Source of the DNA: Candidatus Lutacidiplasma silvani
GTDB taxonomy: Archaea; Thermoplasmatota; Thermoplasmata; Lutacidiplasmatales; UBA184
Assembly (NCBI GenBank): GCA_022750295.1
Contig: JAKIVZ010000008.1
Location: 1-64,000 of the forward strand
Direction: 5' to 3'
DNA: 64,000 bases
Each line of letters opens with the position of its first letter. The first letter of the stretch is position 1. Below, piece by piece: positions 1-7,509 of the stretch. The notes below the pieces were generated by a model. It saw nothing but the letters and a program-made list of their open reading frames with translations, was not told the origin of the DNA and ran no database searches. The position numbers were made by a program, and so were the translations under genes.

Positions 1-1
1 T

Positions 2-343
2 CTCCGCGGCTACGTCTTCGCCGAGGGGATGAGCTTCGAGGGGGTCCGCGAGATGCTCCACGGCATCCGCAAGGCCCGGGGGCTCGTCGCCGGCGAGACG
101 ACCCTGAAGGAGGTCGAGCCGTTGCTCCTGCCGCGGATCACCGTCGAGGGATTCGTCGAGGGCGCGATCGTCGAGCTCATCGCGGGACCGTTCAAGGGCG
201 AGAAGGCCCGGGTCAAGAAGATCGACCAGGCGAAGGAAGAGATCACGGTCGAGCTGATCGAGGCGGTCGTCCCGATCCCCGTCACGATCCGCGGCGACCA
301 CGTGCGGATGCTGGAGAAGGGAGGCGGAAAGAGTGGCGGATGA
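2..343 (+). CDS. spt5: Transcription elongation factor Spt5 (NusG family), 5' end cut by window
   Basis: Archaeal Spt5 partners Spt4 and clamps RNA polymerase for processive elongation. The visible part holds the end of the NGN domain (reading GYVFAEG before the first internal Met) and a full KOW domain: a G-P-F-K-G-E turn near the middle followed by basic and beta-strand residues (ARVKKID, EITVELIEA). The frame is open to the window edge, so the true start lies upstream and the Met at 29 is internal. It overlaps the L11 gene by 11 bases, the usual archaeal spt5-rpl11 arrangement, so co-transcription is expected. Family assignment is strong; only the length is unknown. Confidence 0.93.
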   Translation, partial: LRGYVFAEGMSFEGVREMLHGIRKARGLVAGETTLKEVEPLLLPRITVEGFVEGAIVELIAGPFKGEKARVKKIDQAKEEITVELIEAVVPIPVTIRGDHVRMLEKGGGKSGG

Positions 344-800
344 GGTGAGCGTCCTCGTCGAGGGCGGAAAGGCGACTCCGGGGAACCCGCTCGGTCCGGC
401 CCTCGGGCCGCTCGGCGTGAACGTCGTCCAGGTCGTCGCGCAGATCAACGAACAGACGAAAGGATTCGCCGGGATGAAGGTCCCGGTCGTCATCAAGGTC
501 GACCCGGCCACCCGGGCGTTCACGCTCGTCGTCGGCCGCCCCCCCGTCGCGGCGCTCCTGCTGAAGGAAGCCGGGAAGGAGAAGGGGTCCGGCAAGTCGA
601 AGACCGAGACGGTCGGCGACGTCTCAATGGACGCGGTCCGACAGATCGCGGACGCGAAGGGGGCCGACCTCTTCGGTCGGTCGGTCGAGGAGAAGGTCAA
701 CCAGGTGATCGGGACGTGCGTCTCGATGGGGCTCACCGTCGATGGCGAGGACCCCCGCGTCGTCCTGAAGACCCGCGTCGCGGCGCGAGGCGCCCGATGA
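333..800 (+). CDS. rpl11: 50S ribosomal protein L11
   Basis: L11 binds the GTPase-associated region of 23S rRNA at the base of the L7/L12 stalk. At 155 residues it is the usual archaeal length. The N-terminal domain has the conserved GGKATPGNPLGPALGPLGVN stretch, and the C-terminal RNA-binding domain carries the A-D-L-F-G and V-I-G-T-C-V-S-M-G signatures. The start is a GTG inside the end of spt5; no better in-frame start exists, and the product begins at the normal point of the family. Its TGA stop overlaps the ATG of the next small gene. Confidence 0.96.
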   Translation: MADEVSVLVEGGKATPGNPLGPALGPLGVNVVQVVAQINEQTKGFAGMKVPVVIKVDPATRAFTLVVGRPPVAALLLKEAGKEKGSGKSKTETVGDVSMDAVRQIADAKGADLFGRSVEEKVNQVIGTCVSMGLTVDGEDPRVVLKTRVAARGAR

Positions 801-1093
801 TGGGTGGGATGCCCGGGCAGGCACCGGACCTCTCGAACGCCGAGATCGTCGACTACTCCCCCGTCGAAGGCGACGGCCGGCTCCGGCTGAAGCTCAAGGA
901 CGGCTCGATCATCGAGGTCAAGCTCGAGATCATGAACATCCTGCGGGCCGGGAACGACCCGAACACGGGGCTCCCCGCGTACGTCGTCCAGTCGGCCCCG
1001 ATGGTCCGGCTCGTCGAGTGCCCGAAGGAACTCCGCAAGTCCCCGCTCCGCCCCGGGCCGAAGGACCCGAAGTCCTCCGCCGGGTTCGCCTAG
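797..1093 (+). CDS. Conserved small protein downstream of L11, function unknown
   Basis: A 98-residue protein. The start is one of two tandem ATGs (797 or 800) overlapping the L11 stop, which argues for translational coupling. The central part is beta-rich (RLRLKLKDGSIIEVKLEIMNI) and looks like a small barrel or ribbon, followed by a Pro/Lys-rich tail (LRPGPKDPKSSAGFA). There is no signal peptide or membrane segment and no metal-binding cysteine pattern. Its place in a ribosomal/transcription cluster suggests a role near translation, but that is inference. I do not recognise the family. Confidence 0.75.
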   Translation: MMGGMPGQAPDLSNAEIVDYSPVEGDGRLRLKLKDGSIIEVKLEIMNILRAGNDPNTGLPAYVVQSAPMVRLVECPKELRKSPLRPGPKDPKSSAGFA

Positions 1094-1100
1094 GCGGTCC

Positions 1101-1418
1101 GTGACCGACGTCCAGGACGTCCCGGCGGTCGCGCCGGAAGACGAGGGGGGGAACGAGCGGGCCGGGCTCCGCATCGCCGGCGCCCTGGCGGTCCTCGTCG
1201 GGTGGGGACTCGGCGTCTTCGTGAACGTGCTGCTCCACGTCTCCGCCCATGCCGGCGGGCTGGTGGTCGGCTGGGTCCGGGTCTACCACACCCTCGGCCC
1301 CTACGCCTGGGGGGTCGTGATCCTCGGGCTGTTCACCGGAGCGTTCGGCCTCGCGATGATCTGGGTGAGCCGGGACGCCCCCGCCGGTGCGTTGCACCTG
1401 CCGGGAACGTCGTACTAG
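1101..1418 (+). CDS. Small membrane protein with two predicted transmembrane helices
   Basis: A 105-residue protein starting at GTG 8 bases after the preceding stop. An acidic N-terminus (about 22 residues) precedes two hydrophobic segments, roughly residues 25-50 and 66-90, the second rich in Gly and Val. The loop between them contains His and Tyr residues (HVSAHAGG, VYHTLG), but no known cofactor motif is apparent. Operon position suggests co-expression with spt5-rpl11. It converges tail-to-tail with the zinc-finger gene, with only a 16-base gap. Unrecognised family. Confidence 0.7.
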   Translation: MTDVQDVPAVAPEDEGGNERAGLRIAGALAVLVGWGLGVFVNVLLHVSAHAGGLVVGWVRVYHTLGPYAWGVVILGLFTGAFGLAMIWVSRDAPAGALHLPGTSY

Positions 1419-1434
1419 GTCGGGGCCGGGCGCG

Positions 1435-1626
1435 TTACTGGGCGCCGACCTTGCGGGACGGGGGCAGGCGGGCGCCCGAGGGACCTTTTCCGGCCTTCTG
1501 CATCGCCACGCAGTCCGGGCACATCCGCTCGTCCGCATCGAGGCAGTCGCGACAGAACGTGCGACCGCAGAAGGCGCACCGGAGCGTCGCGGGGGCACCG
1601 CACCGTTGGCAGGAACTGACGAGCAT
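1435..1626 (-). CDS. Small zinc-finger protein
   Basis: A 63-residue protein with four closely spaced Cys pairs in the first 45 residues: C-x2-C (CQRC), C-x2-C (CAFC), C-x2-C (CRDC) and C-x2-C (CPDC). The spacing looks like a cross-braced, B-box/RING-like two-zinc fold. The tail is basic (GKGPSGARLPPSRK) and could contact nucleic acid or a partner. It starts 13 bases after the phosphatase stop and is the last gene of the leftward gatD-gatE-pgp operon. Exact function unknown. Confidence 0.75.
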   Translation of the reverse strand: MLVSSCQRCGAPATLRCAFCGRTFCRDCLDADERMCPDCVAMQKAGKGPSGARLPPSRKVGAQ

Positions 1627-1638
1627 CCGACGACCCTC

Positions 1639-2367
1639 CTATCGGCCGGACCGGGGGACGAGGCCGCTGACCATAAGCGCTTCGACGAAGCCGTCGGCGT
1701 AGGGACGTCGGCTGACGTAGTCGGCCGCCGCCCGGGCCCGCGCGCTCCCGTTCGGGAACGAAGCGCCGAACCCCGCGGCGCGCAGCATCGCGACGTCGTT
1801 GTCCCCGTCGCCCGCGACGAAGCAGTCGGCGAGGGTGAGGTCGAGCCGGCCGAGCGCCCGGGCGAGGGCGGTCCGTTTCCCGGCGCCCCGCTCCATCAGG
1901 TGGATCGCGTACCCGGTCGGTTCCGCGACGACGCCCGTCCCGGCGAGCGCGGCCCGGATCGCGCGGAGCGGGGCCGGCTGCTCGATCGCGACCTCGGTCT
2001 CGCGCCACCGGTCGGTGAACAGTTGGCGGACGGGGATCCCGTCCGCGCGGAGCTTCCGGAACGCGGACATCGCGACCGACCGGCGCGCGAGCCGCTCGAC
2101 GACGTCCCGGCCCTCGAACTTCCGGTAGATCAGTCCGCCGTTCTCGGCGACGATCGGGCCGGTCAATCCGATCGACCGGTGGATCGCGAGGGCGACGGGG
2201 AGGACGTTCCCGGTCGCGAGGACAACCGCGACGCCGCGGTCCTGGACCTGCCGTAGGAGTTCGACCGCCGGCGTGTTCAGGCGGCGGGTCGGGTCGGTGA
2301 GGGTCCCGTCGATGTCGGTGACGACGGCTCGGAGCGGGGACCGACGCCCCGGGCGCCGACCGGTCAC
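1639..2367 (-). CDS. pgp: Phosphoglycolate phosphatase, archaeal HAD (Cof-type) family
   Basis: Hydrolyses 2-phosphoglycolate to glycolate in a salvage role. The 242-residue product shows all HAD motifs: DIDGTL near the N-terminus (nucleophile and acid Asp), T/S-containing motif II in VLATGN, a Lys in GAGKRTALA, and GDGDNDVAML for Mg2+ binding. The cap insertion between motifs II and III and the overall length match the archaeal TA0175-type enzymes. The GTG start at 2367 overlaps the gatE stop as GTGA. A longer upstream reading exists but lies wholly inside gatE and is Arg/Gly junk. Other HAD substrates cannot be excluded. Confidence 0.88.
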   Translation of the reverse strand: MTGRRPGRRSPLRAVVTDIDGTLTDPTRRLNTPAVELLRQVQDRGVAVVLATGNVLPVALAIHRSIGLTGPIVAENGGLIYRKFEGRDVVERLARRSVAMSAFRKLRADGIPVRQLFTDRWRETEVAIEQPAPLRAIRAALAGTGVVAEPTGYAIHLMERGAGKRTALARALGRLDLTLADCFVAGDGDNDVAMLRAAGFGASFPNGSARARAAADYVSRRPYADGFVEALMVSGLVPRSGR

Positions 2368-4229
2368 GCGGCCCCGGTCGTGGCCTGCTTGGCGAGCGCG
2401 TCCCGCAGCACCGCCGCGACCTCCTGGCCGTCGCGGCGGCCGCGGACCTCCCGCATGAGGTCGCCCATGAGCGGCGAGAATGCGCCCGACCCCTTCGCCG
2501 CGATCAGAGGGGCGTTCTTCGCGACGAGCGACGAGGCGAGCCGGTCGAGCTCGGCCCGGCTCATCGTCTGGAGGCCGGACCTCGCCACCGCGTCGGCGAC
2601 GGTCGGGCTCCCCTCGGCGAGCGCCGCAAGGACCCGTCCGAGCCCCTCCTTCGCGAAGTCCCCCGACTCGACCGCCGTCAGGATCTCGTCGAGGAGACCG
2701 ACGGGGAACTCGAACGGTTCGGTCTCGTCCCCGGTCGCCACGATCTCCCGACTCAGCAACTGGGCGACCAGCGGGGCGGCGTGGCCGCGCCCCGTGAGCC
2801 AATCGAACCGCTCGACCTCGCCCGACCGCTGGAGAGTTCGCACCGTCTCGTCCGACAGCCGGTGCGCGGCGACGAGGCGGGCCCGCACCTCCCGGGGGTG
2901 CGGCGGCAGACGGGCGCGCAAGGTCCGGATCCGCTCGGGCGAAACCGGGATCGGAGGAACATCGGTCTCGGGGTACATCCGGTCGCGGCCCGGCAGCGGG
3001 CGGGAGTACCGGGTGCGGCCGTCGGGCATGGGGTCGCGGGTTTCCTCCGGAACTCCCCGGAGGGAATCCGTGGCCCGCTGCCGGACCGCGGCGAGCGCCC
3101 GGTGCGCGCGGGCCGCCTCCGGGGCACCGACGAGCACGAACGCATCCTCGGAGAGCGAGGCCCCGAGCGCGGCCCGCAGCGCCGGGACGACCTCCCCCTC
3201 GATGCCGTGGCTCGGGGCCTCATCCGAATGAAACAGACCCCGAAGGCCGGTCGCCCGCGCGTAGTCGGCGAGCTCGCGCCCGAGCCGCTCGCGGGCGGTG
3301 CCCGGCGGAGCGAGGAGTCCGCCGAACCCTGGGAGCCCGATCCCGACGACGACCCCACCGGTGCGCAGCGCGTCGCCGAGCGGACCAGAGGCAACCCCCC
3401 GGAGCAGGTGCGAAACCTCGACCGGAGCGTCCGTCGGAACGCGGGCGCCTCTCGCGCGCAACGTCGCGGCGGTGGCCAGGAGGAGCTTCTGCCGCTCGAC
3501 CTCCCCGTCGACGTACTGGTGAATTCGGCGGAGGTCCTGGACCCCCTTCAGTTCGACCCGGGCTCCGCCCTCCGTCGAGACGTTCACGTCCTCCCGGATG
3601 GTCCCGATCCCTCGGCGGACCCGTCCCGTCGCCCGAAGCAGGATCCCGAGCTCCTCGGCCACGGCGCGGGCTTCGGGGCCGGAGGCGATCTCCGGTCCCG
3701 TCGCGATCTCGACGAGCGGGATTCCGAGCCGGTCGAGCCGGTACCGGATCCCCTCCTTGGACTCTCCGACCTTCCGCGCCGCGTCTTCCTCGAGGCAGAT
3801 CGTCGGGATCGAGTAGGTCTTCCCGTCGACCTCGAGCGTGCCGTCGACCGCCACGAGGGCCGTCCGCTGGAACCCGGACGTGTTCGAGCCGTCGACGACG
3901 ATCTTCCGCATCACCTCGACCTCGTCGAGCGGGCGCGCGTCGAGGAGGAGCGCCATCGTCAGCGCCACGTCGAGCGCCTCGGGGTCGAGCGCGTGGGGTG
4001 GCTCCTCGTCGAGCTCGACGAGGCAGCTGGTCGGCGTCGCCTCGTATTCGTACGTGAGGTTTCGAGACGCCTGGAACGCCGCGGCCGCGTCGATGGCATG
4101 GTTCTCGCCGCCGGTAGCCCGGAGCCGTCGCGTGACGGTTCGAGTGACCGTTTCCGAGAGTTCGGCCGGGCAGGCGCAGAACAACTTGCCGGTGGCGAGC
4201 TGTTGATGGACCTCGAGGCCAGCCTTCAC
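2364..4229 (-). CDS. gatE: Glutamyl-tRNA(Gln) amidotransferase subunit E
   Basis: GatE is the tRNA-binding kinase/transamidase subunit of the archaeal GatDE enzyme that turns Glu-tRNA(Gln) into Gln-tRNA(Gln), replacing a direct glutaminyl-tRNA synthetase. The product is 621 residues, the normal GatE length. The N-terminus KAGLEVHQQLATGKLFC is the hallmark of GatB/GatE, followed by the conserved SNTSGFQRTALVA stretch and E-V-M-R-K-I-V-V-D-G. The C-terminal third is the helical YqeY-like tail domain. The GTG start overlaps the gatD stop as GTGA, so the two subunits are translationally coupled. Confidence 0.97.
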   Translation of the reverse strand: MKAGLEVHQQLATGKLFCACPAELSETVTRTVTRRLRATGGENHAIDAAAAFQASRNLTYEYEATPTSCLVELDEEPPHALDPEALDVALTMALLLDARPLDEVEVMRKIVVDGSNTSGFQRTALVAVDGTLEVDGKTYSIPTICLEEDAARKVGESKEGIRYRLDRLGIPLVEIATGPEIASGPEARAVAEELGILLRATGRVRRGIGTIREDVNVSTEGGARVELKGVQDLRRIHQYVDGEVERQKLLLATAATLRARGARVPTDAPVEVSHLLRGVASGPLGDALRTGGVVVGIGLPGFGGLLAPPGTARERLGRELADYARATGLRGLFHSDEAPSHGIEGEVVPALRAALGASLSEDAFVLVGAPEAARAHRALAAVRQRATDSLRGVPEETRDPMPDGRTRYSRPLPGRDRMYPETDVPPIPVSPERIRTLRARLPPHPREVRARLVAAHRLSDETVRTLQRSGEVERFDWLTGRGHAAPLVAQLLSREIVATGDETEPFEFPVGLLDEILTAVESGDFAKEGLGRVLAALAEGSPTVADAVARSGLQTMSRAELDRLASSLVAKNAPLIAAKGSGAFSPLMGDLMREVRGRRDGQEVAAVLRDALAKQATTGAA

Positions 4230-5542
4230 AGGTGGTCCTCGGCTTCGTGCCGCGGCTCGACCTCGCCCGCCCGGGGGGCCAACAGGAGTTCGCCGACGAT
4301 CTTCGGGTCCGTCGAGCGGCCGAGCGCCCAGAGGAGTTTGGTGTACGCCGTCTCGGGCAGCATGTCCCCGAGGTAGAGGACCCCGGCCCGGGCGAGCTCC
4401 CGACCGGTGGCGTACACGTACGGGTCGGCGACCCCCTCGAGGCATTGGGTCGTCATCGCGAGGGTCGTCCCCCGTGAGATCGCTCGCTGGATCCAGGGGA
4501 GATGCGTGAGCGCAAGGTTGCCGAGACCCGTCCCGGCGATGACCACACCCCGGGCGCCCGAGACGAACGCCTCGGCCCGGCTCGGCTCGAGGCCGGGATG
4601 GAACCAGAGGATCATGGCCCCCGTTCCCATCGGCCCGGAGAACCGGGCGGGGCCCTTCGACCGCGCCCGGAACGGATGCACCAGGTGGACCGTGGTTCCC
4701 TCGATCCACCCGATTGGAGGGCCGTTGCGACTTCGGAACGCATCCCGCCGGCTCGAATGCATCTTGCGGACCCGGGTGCCGCGGTGGATTGCGAACCGGT
4801 CGTCGGAAAGTCCCTCGTGCATCACCACGACGACCTCGGCGAGCTCCGGGTGCCGGGCCAGCCGGACCGCCGCGGAGAGGTTCGTGAATCCGTCCGACGA
4901 AGGCCGGTCCGGCGACCGTTGGGCCCCGACGATGACGACGGGGCCGGGAAGGTCCTCCAGAAGGAACGAGAGCGCCGCCGACGTGTACGCGAGGGTATCG
5001 GTTCCGTGAGCGATCACGACACCGCTCGCCCCCTCGGCGAGAACCGCGACCGTCCGGCGGGCCATCTCCTCCCAATCCGGGGGTCCGATCTCCTCGCTGA
5101 GCCGGTCGAACACGGGAACGACCCGAACCGGCCCGTCTCGGTCGAGGTCCGGATAGAAGCTCAAAATCTCGCTTTCGCCCTGAACGGGTCGGACCCCCCC
5201 CGTGCGATAGTCCACGCGGGAGGCGATCGTCCCTCCCGTGGTCAGAAGGGCGAGCCAAGGCTCGCTTCCGGGAGATGCGGACCTCGCCACGGGAGCGGTA
5301 CTGCCGTTTCCAATCGGGGGGGCGGCTTCGAGGACCTCGAGCGTGTCGGTCGGCGCCAGTCGAAGGCCGACATTGTAGCCGGTCGCGAGCTTGAGTTGCA
5401 GGATACGCTCGCCGGAAAGCTCGTGCGGGGGGACTACGGCGCCCCGCCATTCCCGCCCGTCGTCTGTCGTCACCCGGACGACCGTCCCCATGGCGAGGGT
5501 CCGAGCCCGGTCCCACGGATCGACCGGAGCGGAGTCCGACAT
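4226..5542 (-). CDS. gatD: Glutamyl-tRNA(Gln) amidotransferase subunit D (asparaginase-type)
   Basis: GatD liberates ammonia from glutamine or asparagine for GatE. After an N-terminal barrel domain (MGTVVRVTTDDGREWRG) comes an L-asparaginase fold: TTGGTIAS with Thr105 as nucleophile, and AHGTDTLAYT with Thr181/Asp182 and the downstream Lys region. I chose the ATG at 5542 (438 residues) because a TATA box sits at 5592-5599. The earlier in-frame ATG at 5665 would lie upstream of that promoter and adds residues without family resemblance. It leads the gatD-gatE-pgp operon. Confidence 0.96.
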   Translation of the reverse strand: MSDSAPVDPWDRARTLAMGTVVRVTTDDGREWRGAVVPPHELSGERILQLKLATGYNVGLRLAPTDTLEVLEAAPPIGNGSTAPVARSASPGSEPWLALLTTGGTIASRVDYRTGGVRPVQGESEILSFYPDLDRDGPVRVVPVFDRLSEEIGPPDWEEMARRTVAVLAEGASGVVIAHGTDTLAYTSAALSFLLEDLPGPVVIVGAQRSPDRPSSDGFTNLSAAVRLARHPELAEVVVVMHEGLSDDRFAIHRGTRVRKMHSSRRDAFRSRNGPPIGWIEGTTVHLVHPFRARSKGPARFSGPMGTGAMILWFHPGLEPSRAEAFVSGARGVVIAGTGLGNLALTHLPWIQRAISRGTTLAMTTQCLEGVADPYVYATGRELARAGVLYLGDMLPETAYTKLLWALGRSTDPKIVGELLLAPRAGEVEPRHEAEDHL

Positions 5543-5588
5543 GGACGAGAGCCGGCGGAAAGCCGCCGCTTCGTCGGAGGGAGCTCGT

Positions 5589-5600
5589 AATATTATAAAG
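5589..5600 (-). promoter_or_regulatory. TATA box of the gatD-gatE operon
   Basis: On the minus strand the AT-only run TTTATAATATTA stands out in GC-rich DNA. Its centre is about 50 bases before the gatD ATG, predicting transcription start near 5570 and a leader of roughly 25-30 bases. Confidence 0.7.
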
Positions 5601-5689
5601 GCCTCCGCGCGCGGCGGTGCCTCGGGGTTCGAGGTTAATAGGGCGGACCGCTCGGCCGTGGCCAAGCAGTTCGATCGGTGACCACGGGT

Positions 5690-5796
5690 GCCCGTGTGGG
5701 GTAGCTACGGGGGTCGGGCCAACCCGTCCCCGCTACACTGGATTATCCTAGAGGCCTGCGGAGCCTCAGACCTGGGTTCGAATCCCAGCACGGGCG
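5690..5796 (+). tRNA. tRNA-Arg (anticodon GCG) with an intron in the D-loop
   Basis: Acceptor arms 5690-5696 and 5789-5795 pair perfectly (7 bp), with discriminator G at 5796. The anticodon stem GAGGC/GCCTC (5751-5755/5763-5767) encloses loop CTGCGGA, giving anticodon GCG at 5758-5760. The T arm is CTGGG-TTCGAAT-CCCAG. The D stem is GGGT (5699-5702)/ATCC (5745-5748). The D-loop region is about 30 bases too long. It folds as a bulge-helix-bulge-like element: TAGC/GCTA (5702-5705/5732-5735) with 3-nt bulges TAC (5706-5708) and CAC (5736-5738), then an inner GGGG/CCCC helix. Removing about 30 nt leaves a tRNA of about 77 nt. A possible TATA box lies near 5634-5641. No CCA is encoded. Confidence 0.85.
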
Positions 5797-5841
5797 TGAA
5801 ACCGGTATCCGAATCCCGCCCTTCCGCGGGGCGGGGAACCC
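5779..5841 (+). repeat. Copy 1 of the tRNA-end repeat (tRNA 3' end plus following hairpin)
   Basis: The first 19 bases (5779-5797, the tRNA 3' end) recur identically at 7302-7320. The whole unit recurs at 9195-9257 with the same spacing, a 9-base diverged patch and two single mismatches. This is the expected pattern of integration or tandem duplication at a tRNA 3' end. Confidence 0.85.
5815..5835 (+). terminator. GC hairpin after tRNA-Arg
   Basis: CCCGCCC (5815-5821) pairs with GGGCGGG (5829-5835) around a 7-base loop, 19 bases after the tRNA. It is not followed by a T run, so it could be a processing or termination signal. The same hairpin is conserved at 9231-9251, which suggests it is functional or at least duplicated with the repeat. 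Confidence 0.45.
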
Positions 5842-5978
5842 TTCATCCGCCGCGGATTCCTACGCCCGGAATGCGACGTGCTTGATGAGCTCTCAGTCCG
5901 CGGATGTCGAGGCCCAGTGAGGGGCGAGAGGCATGACAGCGGACGTGTATGGCCTCCTGAGGGCGGCCCAGCTTGATA

Positions 5979-5999
5979 TCCGATATGGATAGTCTTATT
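5979..5999 (+). promoter_or_regulatory. Cassette promoter motif, copy 1
   Basis: TCCGATATGGATAGTCTTATT ends 26 bases before the ATG of the first cassette regulator. It aligns with the element at 9354-9374 ahead of the second cassette (shared TCCGAT, GGATAG and spaced T residues). The half sites TCCGA and GGA are near-palindromic, so it may combine promoter and operator. Confidence 0.5.
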
Positions 6000-6024
6000 G
6001 AGGAATTGGATTCTTACCGGTTTG

Positions 6025-6501
6025 ATGCCGCCGAAGATCGACCCAAGTGTCGTGGCACTCTTCGGTAGCCAGACGAGGGCAGCGACACTGGGGGCGTTGG
6101 CCAATGCGGGCCAACCGTTAACGGCCTACCGTGTCGCGAAAGTCACCGGCACGCAGGTCATTAAGGTCATCACGGAGCTGCGACGGCTCGAACAGGCCGG
6201 GGTTGTCGCGACGGCTCCGACCGATCGGGGGCGCACCGGGTGGGTTCTTTCGGACCGTTCGCTCCAAGATTTCCTCCAACGCCGGGTCCGAATCGTTTGG
6301 GCTGCCGACTTTGGCCGAGAAATCGACCGGCGCATCGCCCGACGAACGTCACCCCGCCGGCTCCGAATCGACCTTTCCCGGTTCGTCCCGAGCCCCGAGT
6401 CCGTCCCGAATCGAGAGGAGTTCACCCGTTCGCCGGAGAAGGACAGAATTCTCGCGCGGGCTGGACTTCGGACCTCCCGGCGAAATTCGGCGAGCCGATG
6501 A
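6025..6501 (+). CDS. Winged-helix regulator of cassette 1 (putative antitoxin)
   Basis: A 158-residue protein. Residues about 8-75 form a winged helix: VALFGSQTRAATLGALANAG, a recognition-helix-like AYRVAKVTGTQVIKVITELRRL, then a wing ending in WVLSD. The remainder is Arg-rich (QRRVRI, RIARRTSPRRLRIDL) and ends in a conserved S-P-E-K-D-R-I-L-A motif that the second copy at 9404 also has (P-P-E-K-D-R-I-L-K). ATG 6025 is preferred over TTG 5998 because of the promoter motif. Its stop overlaps the ATG of the nucleotidyltransferase. The arrangement resembles AbiEi/AbiEii-type toxin-antitoxin pairs; the toxin-antitoxin role is inference. Confidence 0.72.
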   Translation: MPPKIDPSVVALFGSQTRAATLGALANAGQPLTAYRVAKVTGTQVIKVITELRRLEQAGVVATAPTDRGRTGWVLSDRSLQDFLQRRVRIVWAADFGREIDRRIARRTSPRRLRIDLSRFVPSPESVPNREEFTRSPEKDRILARAGLRTSRRNSASR

Positions 6502-7061
6502 CCGGCGCCGTCGAGGTCGGCCGGATCCTCCGCTCGACGCCGAAGAGCTACGACCGAATCCTCAACTTCGCCGCGCTCCTCGCTCACGAGATCGGATCGG
6601 ACGTGGTCGTAGTCGGAGGGTCGGCGATAGAGGTCTACACCAAGGGAGGGTATGTCTCGGGCGATATCGACATTCGGGCGGATCGGGTGCCCGTTCGACG
6701 TGCCCTCACGCGGTGGAAGTTCAAGGATGAAGGGCGGCTTTGGACTCGGGCGGACTGGAACATCGCCGTCGATGTAGTCGGAAATCGATACACCGGCGAT
6801 CCATACCGGGCGACCACAGCTGCGACCCCGTACGGCCCGGTTCAGATCGCCGTCGTCGAGGACCTTTTCGTCAAGAGATTGGCAGCGGCAAAGCACTGGA
6901 AGGTCCGGGCGGCACTCGACGAGGCGAGCCTCCTCTGGCAAGACTACTCGGACAAAATGGACCTCGCGTATCTCGACCGGCAAGCCGCCACCTACAAGGT
7001 CGTGGACCTCCTGGCCGTGTTTCGCAAGAGGGCGCCCCGTCGCGACGCGCGCCGGTCGTAA
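6498..7061 (+). CDS. DUF6036/AbiEii-like nucleotidyltransferase of cassette 1 (putative toxin)
   Basis: A 187-residue protein with a minimal nucleotidyltransferase core: VVVGGSAIEVYTKGGYVSG, then DIDIRAD, matching the G-G-S...D-x-D pattern that binds metal and NTP. The C-terminal half has V-E-D-L-F-V-K-R-L-A-A-A-K-H-W followed by a helical region with M-D-L-A-Y-L-D-R-Q-A, like the R-L-A-A-x-x-H-W and YL-x2-A elements of the DUF6036 family. Start ATG overlaps the regulator's TGA (ATGA). Members of the wider superfamily modify tRNA or proteins as toxins. Substrate here is unknown, and a resistance or other nucleotidyl-transfer role remains possible. Confidence 0.72.
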   Translation: MTGAVEVGRILRSTPKSYDRILNFAALLAHEIGSDVVVVGGSAIEVYTKGGYVSGDIDIRADRVPVRRALTRWKFKDEGRLWTRADWNIAVDVVGNRYTGDPYRATTAATPYGPVQIAVVEDLFVKRLAAAKHWKVRAALDEASLLWQDYSDKMDLAYLDRQAATYKVVDLLAVFRKRAPRRDARRS

Positions 7062-7509
7062 CCCGACGAGGCTACCGGGTTGGCGGTCCAGTCTGTTGGC
7101 CACACCGACCTGAGCCCCGGGTCGCCAGACTCCCCGACACTGGCGGCGGGAATCGACGGTCGGCGAAGGAACTCCGCCCGATCGTTCGAATCGGCGGACC
7201 CCGCTGGGGTTGAGACGCACGACCCGATGAATTTGGGCAATTCGATTTTCGAGTCGGTCCCTTCGTCCGTCGTACGAATCCTGAGTGCCAAATTAAATAG
7301 GCGAATCCCAGCACGGGCGTCCACCCCGGGGCGACGAATACCGGCTGCTCGGCGGGTAGGGCGGGTTCGTCCGCCCCGCGGGATGCTGGATGGCCTCCTT
7401 TTTCAATCGACTCGCCGTCCTGGACGAGGGCTGAGACAAGACTCTGCGCACCTTCAGTACGTTGGTCGGCCCAGGCATCGAGGAAGTTGTCCGAGAGATC
7501 CGTCGCTGC
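7062..7509. other. Non-coding stretch with a tRNA-end scar
   Basis: No open frame here looks coding. It holds an AT-rich run (7290-7300, AAATTAAATAG) directly before the 19-base tRNA-end repeat at 7302-7320. After that lie GC-rich imperfect inverted sequence (around 7360-7385) and a short T run near 7400. Confidence 0.5.
7302..7320 (+). repeat. Copy 2 of the tRNA 3'-end repeat (att-like scar)
   Basis: These 19 bases are identical to the last 18 bases of tRNA-Arg plus one (5779-5797). Nothing on either side resembles the rest of a tRNA, so this is a fragment, as left by site-specific integration into a tRNA gene. Confidence 0.8.

Noticed and set aside
1639..2802. Long N-terminal extension of the phosphoglycolate phosphatase
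   Set aside because: Overlaps the end of gatE on the same strand in another frame, with low-complexity composition; the GTG at 2367 gives the family N-terminus.
5543..5665. Longer GatD start at ATG 5665
   Set aside because: It lies upstream of the TATA box at 5592-5599 and the extra residues do not resemble GatD.
5880..5945. C/D-box-like small RNA near TTGATGA
   Set aside because: Only a partial C box is present; no D box at proper distance and no clear guide region.
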